Assembly (NCBI GenBank): GCA_017467225.1
Contig: JAFTSR010000255.1
Location: forward strand, 1 to 15,103
DNA: 15,103 nt
Direction: 5' to 3'
DNA from: Clostridia bacterium
GTDB taxonomy: Bacteria; Bacillota_A; Clostridia; Oscillospirales; CAG-272
Shown: piece after piece, positions 13,218-15,103 of the stretch
Layout: the number at the start of each line of letters is the position of its first letter
How positions within the stretch are numbered: position 1 is the stretch's first letter
Translations under genes and position numbers: made by a program
The notes under the pieces: model-generated
What the model was told of the DNA's origin: nothing
Seen by the model: only the letters and a program-made list of their open reading frames with translations
The model's database searches: none

Positions 13218-14350
13218 TGCTGCGCCTCCTCTTCTTCCTCGGGCTCGGGATCTGACAGCTTGTCCAGCTCATCAGAGAACGAGGAATAATCGCCAAAACG
13301 ATCGGAATATTCGGATTTCTTCATAATATGAATGGCATCCGGCTCAATATGCAGCCCGATGGTCGCCTCGGGAGCGACGTAGTCGGAGGTTTCGATCATC
13401 CACTTAAAGCCGGAAACGTCAACGATGATCTCGTAATAGTCACCCTTAAATGTCACCGAGCTGACCACGCCGTGCAGCATTCCGCGCTCGGGTGTGACCA
13501 CGTCCACGTCCTCGGGACGAACGACCACGTCCACCTGCTCGCCCGGCGCAAAGCCGCTGTCCACACAATCAAAGGTGTGTCCGGAAAAACGCGCCTTGAA
13601 ATCGCTGACCATAACGCCGTCGACAATGTTACTCTCACCGATAAAATCGGCAACAAAGGCATTGATCGGCTCATTGTAAATATCCGTCGGCGTACCGATC
13701 TGCTGAATGCAGCCGTCCGCCATGACCACGACCTTATCGGACATGGAGAGTGCCTCCTCCTGGTCGTGCGTTACGTAGATAAAGGTAATTCCCGTTTTCT
13801 TCTGCATATTCTTAAGCTCAACCTGCATATCCTTACGCAGCTTGAGATCGAGCGCACCGAGCGGCTCGTCCAGAAGCAGCACCTTAGGATGATTGATCAG
13901 CGCGCGCGCGATCGCCACACGCTGCTGCTGACCGCCGGAGAGCGTGGTGACCTTACGGTGCTCAAAGCCTCGCAGGTTGACCATAGCAAGCATATCCTTG
14001 ACCTGCTTGACGATCTCCCGCTCGGGAAGCTTTTTCAAGCGCAGGCCAAAGGCAATGTTCTCAAATACGTTCAAGTGAGGAAACAGTGCGTATTTCTGAA
14101 AGACCGTGTTGACGGGGCGCTGATACGCCGGCAGATCGTTGATCCGCTTGCCGTCAAAATAGACGTCACCCGTGTCCGGCGTTTCAAAGCCGCCGATAAT
14201 ACGCAGTGTCGTTGTTTTTCCGCAGCCCGAGGGACCGAGCAGCGTTACGAATTCCTTATCCTTGATGTCCAGATTGATGTGATGCAGGATCGTCTCACCG
14301 TCAAACGTCTTTGCAATGTCCTTGAGTTGAATAATGATGTCGTTGTTCAT
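13214..14350 (-). CDS. potA: spermidine/putrescine ABC transporter ATP-binding protein PotA
   Basis: The ATPase that powers polyamine uptake. It has 378 residues. Motifs in order are Walker [10 protein letters not shown] (39-47), Q-loop Gln85, signature LSGGQQQR (137-144), Walker B LLLDEP with Glu162, and switch His195. A C-terminal TOBE-type regulatory domain follows (about 240-345), then an unusual acidic tail with a run of glutamates (about 365-376). I chose the ATG at 14350 (MNNDI) rather than the one at 14368, because GGAGG lies between them and nothing resembling a ribosome site precedes 14368. The spacing from GGAGG is 11 bases, slightly long, which may weaken translation. It is the first gene of the potABCD operon, behind a structured leader. 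Confidence 0.93.
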   Translation of the reverse strand: MNNDIIIQLKDIAKTFDGETILHHINLDIKDKEFVTLLGPSGCGKTTTLRIIGGFETPDTGDVYFDGKRINDLPAYQRPVNTVFQKYALFPHLNVFENIAFGLRLKKLPEREIVKQVKDMLAMVNLRGFEHRKVTTLSGGQQQRVAIARALINHPKVLLLDEPLGALDLKLRKDMQVELKNMQKKTGITFIYVTHDQEEALSMSDKVVVMADGCIQQIGTPTDIYNEPINAFVADFIGESNIVDGVMVSDFKARFSGHTFDCVDSGFAPGEQVDVVVRPEDVDVVTPERGMLHGVVSSVTFKGDYYEIIVDVSGFKWMIETSDYVAPEATIGLHIEPDAIHIMKKSEYSDRFGDYSSFSDELDKLSDPEPEEEEEAQQ

Positions 14351-14396
14351 TCCACATAAAACCTCCATGCCGTACCCGGCGGCTCAAATTGAAAAG

Positions 14397-14428
14397 GAAT
14401 GACACAGGGCTGGCGCCGCGAGTCATTC
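14397..14428 (-). other. leader hairpin 2 of the pot operon, possible attenuator
   Basis: GAATGAC (14397-14403) and GTCATTC (14422-14428) are a perfect seven-pair inverted repeat around an 18-base GC-rich loop that itself contains the palindrome GGCGCC. In the potA transcript the stem is followed by CTTTTCAATTTG, a modest U-rich stretch. It could act as a leaky terminator or a protein-binding hairpin. Confidence 0.45.
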
Positions 14429-14436
14429 GAAAATGG

Positions 14437-14457
14437 GAGATGCGCACCGCACATCTC
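14437..14457 (-). other. leader hairpin 1 of the pot operon
   Basis: In the minus-strand transcript GAGATGTGC (14457-14449), loop GGU and GCGCATCTC (14445-14437) form a nine-pair stem with one G-U pair. It is followed by CCATTTTCG. It lies nine bases before leader hairpin 2 in the direction of transcription. Confidence 0.5.
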
Positions 14458-14554
14458 TTGAAGATTTCACGCAAAAGTCCTTCGCTTCCCCATCTGCTCC
14501 CCAAAAAGGGCGCATTTTGGCACGCAAAAAGAGACTTCGATTAGTCTTATGCTT

Positions 14555-14583
14555 ATTGTAACAGAAAATGAACAAAAATGCAA
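14555..14583 (-). promoter_or_regulatory. promoter of the potABCD operon
   Basis: On the minus strand TTGCAT (14583-14578), a 17-base spacer and TACAAT (14560-14555) with TGT before the -10 form an extended -10 promoter. Transcription would start near 14548, giving a leader of about 200 bases before the potA start. Confidence 0.7.
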
Positions 14584-14595
14584 TATATTTTGCAT
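14578..14595. repeat. palindrome over the pot promoter -35 box
   Basis: ATGCAA (14578-14583) and TTGCAT (14590-14595) are inverted copies around six A/T bases. One arm is the -35 hexamer of the pot promoter, so a dimeric regulator bound here could block it. The arms are short and the region is AT-rich, so this is a candidate only. Confidence 0.35.
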
Positions 14596-14824
14596 AATTT
14601 CTGTGAATTCGTGATTATCCCCAATCAAACGCGATGAGGGGCGATTTTTCGGCATTAGATTGAAAAAATCACCAAAAATCTCCCGTTTCTGCGCGTATCG
14701 ATGCGAAAATCTCCCTCATTCGAAAAAAAATCCAAGTTCCTTCCGCGCAAAACAACACGATTTTGATCGCAGGTCCGCCAAAATTTTGCTCCAATAAATT
14801 TTTTCACTTTTTCCGAAAAAAGGC
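14596..14824. other. non-coding AT-rich intergenic stretch
   Basis: Between the pot promoter and the tRNA promoter I see no gene or RNA. The only structure is a ten-base direct repeat AAAATCTCCC (14675-14684 and 14706-14715) and several A-runs. Minus-strand reading frames here run on from the antisense of the tRNA and are not coding. Confidence 0.5.
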
Positions 14825-14852
14825 TTGACATTTTTGGAAATTGTGATATAAT
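14825..14852 (+). promoter_or_regulatory. consensus promoter of the tRNA-Leu gene
   Basis: Perfect TTGACA (14825-14830), a 16-base spacer and perfect TATAAT (14847-14852). Transcription would start near 14859, about 23 bases before the mature tRNA. Such near-ideal promoters are usual for stable RNA genes. Confidence 0.9.
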
Positions 14853-14881
14853 AGATGCGTTGCTGAAAAGCAGCAAGCCAC

Positions 14882-14966
14882 GCGAGAGTGGCGGAACTGG
14901 CAGACGCGCACGTTTGAGGGGCGTGTGATTCACTTCGTACGGGTTCAAGTCCCGTCTCTCGCACCA
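14882..14966 (+). tRNA. tRNA-Leu, anticodon GAG
   Basis: 85 bases including an encoded CCA. The acceptor arms GCGAGAG (14882-14888) and CTCTCGC (14956-14962) pair perfectly, followed by A and CCA. The anticodon stem CACGT/GCGTG encloses the loop TTGAGGG with anticodon GAG at 14916-14918, reading CUC and CUU. The T-arm is ACGGG-TTCAAGT-CCCGT. The long variable arm (about 14926-14938, with its own small stem) is the class II feature of leucine tRNAs. The D-loop has AACTGGCAGA. It is a single-gene unit with its own promoter and terminator. Confidence 0.97.
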
Positions 14967-14996
14967 AAACAGGACACCGTTTCGGTGTCCTGTTTT
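14967..14996 (+). terminator. intrinsic terminator after tRNA-Leu
   Basis: AAACAGGACACCG (14967-14979), loop TTT and CGGTGTCCTGTTT (14983-14995) form a perfect 13-pair stem directly after the CCA, ending in TTTTATTTAT. It starts with no gap after the tRNA, so the primary transcript needs 3' trimming. Confidence 0.92.
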
Positions 14997-15022
14997 ATTT
15001 ATCTATGCGAGGCGGAAATTTT

Positions 15023-15103
15023 ATGATTGGCATTACATCAATAAACGGTCTCTCATTTTCGATGGATGAGCGATTCGCAAAAATTAAGGCTGCCGGCTTT
15101 GAA
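15023..15103 (+). CDS. N-terminus of a probable TIM-barrel sugar phosphate isomerase/epimerase-like protein (partial)
   Basis: The first 27 codons are open to the window edge. The start, MIGITSINGLSFSMDERF followed by KIKAAGFE, matches the usual first strand and helix of the xylose-isomerase-like TIM barrel family (a short strand, then a helix ending in AGFE or AGFD, where the Glu or Asp lies near the metal site). GAGGCGGA lies upstream of the ATG. It begins after the tRNA terminator, so its promoter is unclear. The assignment rests on 27 residues and is tentative. Confidence 0.55.
   Translation, partial: MIGITSINGLSFSMDERFAKIKAAGFE

Noticed and set aside
13328..14359. Long plus-strand open frame of 343 codons opposite potA
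   Set aside because: Antisense shadow of an intact ATPase gene, rich in His and Arg with no recognisable domain and no ribosome site.
14655..14967. Minus-strand open frames overlapping the tRNA, one beginning MVRETGLEPVRSESHAPQTC
   Set aside because: They are the antisense of tRNA-Leu and its promoter. This peptide is a known kind of false prediction at leucine tRNA genes.

Overview
The window looks like a chromosomal segment of a Bacillota (Firmicutes) bacterium, most likely an uncultured clostridial lineage. The signs are strong AGGAGG-type ribosome sites on almost every gene, sigma-A-type TTGACA/TATAAT promoters, short U-tailed intrinsic terminators, lipoboxes on exported proteins, and genes typical of gut Clostridia (a DUF4349 lipoprotein, a KPVIYLYP-motif lipoprotein, a DUF3343/cysteine desulfurase pair). 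Base composition is slightly GC-rich in genes and AT-rich between them. No rRNA, CRISPR array, insertion sequence or phage block is visible. This assignment is inference; no marker gene settles it.

Layout: (1) 1-1668, minus strand: two overlapping surface lipoprotein genes, DUF4349 first and then the KPVIYLYP lipoprotein, with the start of a third gene cut by the window edge. (2) 1669-1844: divergent intergenic region. (3) 1845-3262, plus strand: DUF3343 protein and a cysteine desulfurase-family enzyme, a likely sulfur/selenium-handling pair. (4) 3269-3303: terminator, then a minus-strand two-gene operon (4576-5349 with a weakly SCP2-like protein; 3311-4561 with a class III aminotransferase). 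(5) 5350-5585: divergent promoter region with a cre-like operator, then 5586-7328, an intracellular heparinase II/III-family protein. (6) 7354-7379 terminator and a convergent Xer-type tyrosine recombinase (7383-8450). (7) 8451-8686: leader with promoter and small repeats, then plus-strand genes for a membrane protein and a membrane-inserted M28 metallopeptidase (8687-10231), closed by a strong terminator. (8) 10283-14350, minus strand: a complete potABCD polyamine ABC transporter operon whose genes all overlap by four bases, preceded by a roughly 200-nt leader with two tandem hairpins. (9) 14825-14996: consensus promoter, tRNA-Leu(GAG), perfect terminator. (10) From 15023: the first 27 codons of a probable TIM-barrel sugar isomerase/epimerase.

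Most of the segment is ordinary core or near-core clostridial content. The parts most deserving a second look are the uncharacterised lipid-binding-like/aminotransferase operon facing the cre-controlled lyase, the M28 peptidase with a helical hairpin inserted between its metal ligands, the substrate-binding protein PotD with a second, C-terminal membrane anchor, the potA leader hairpins, and the missing standard start codon of the cysteine desulfurase.
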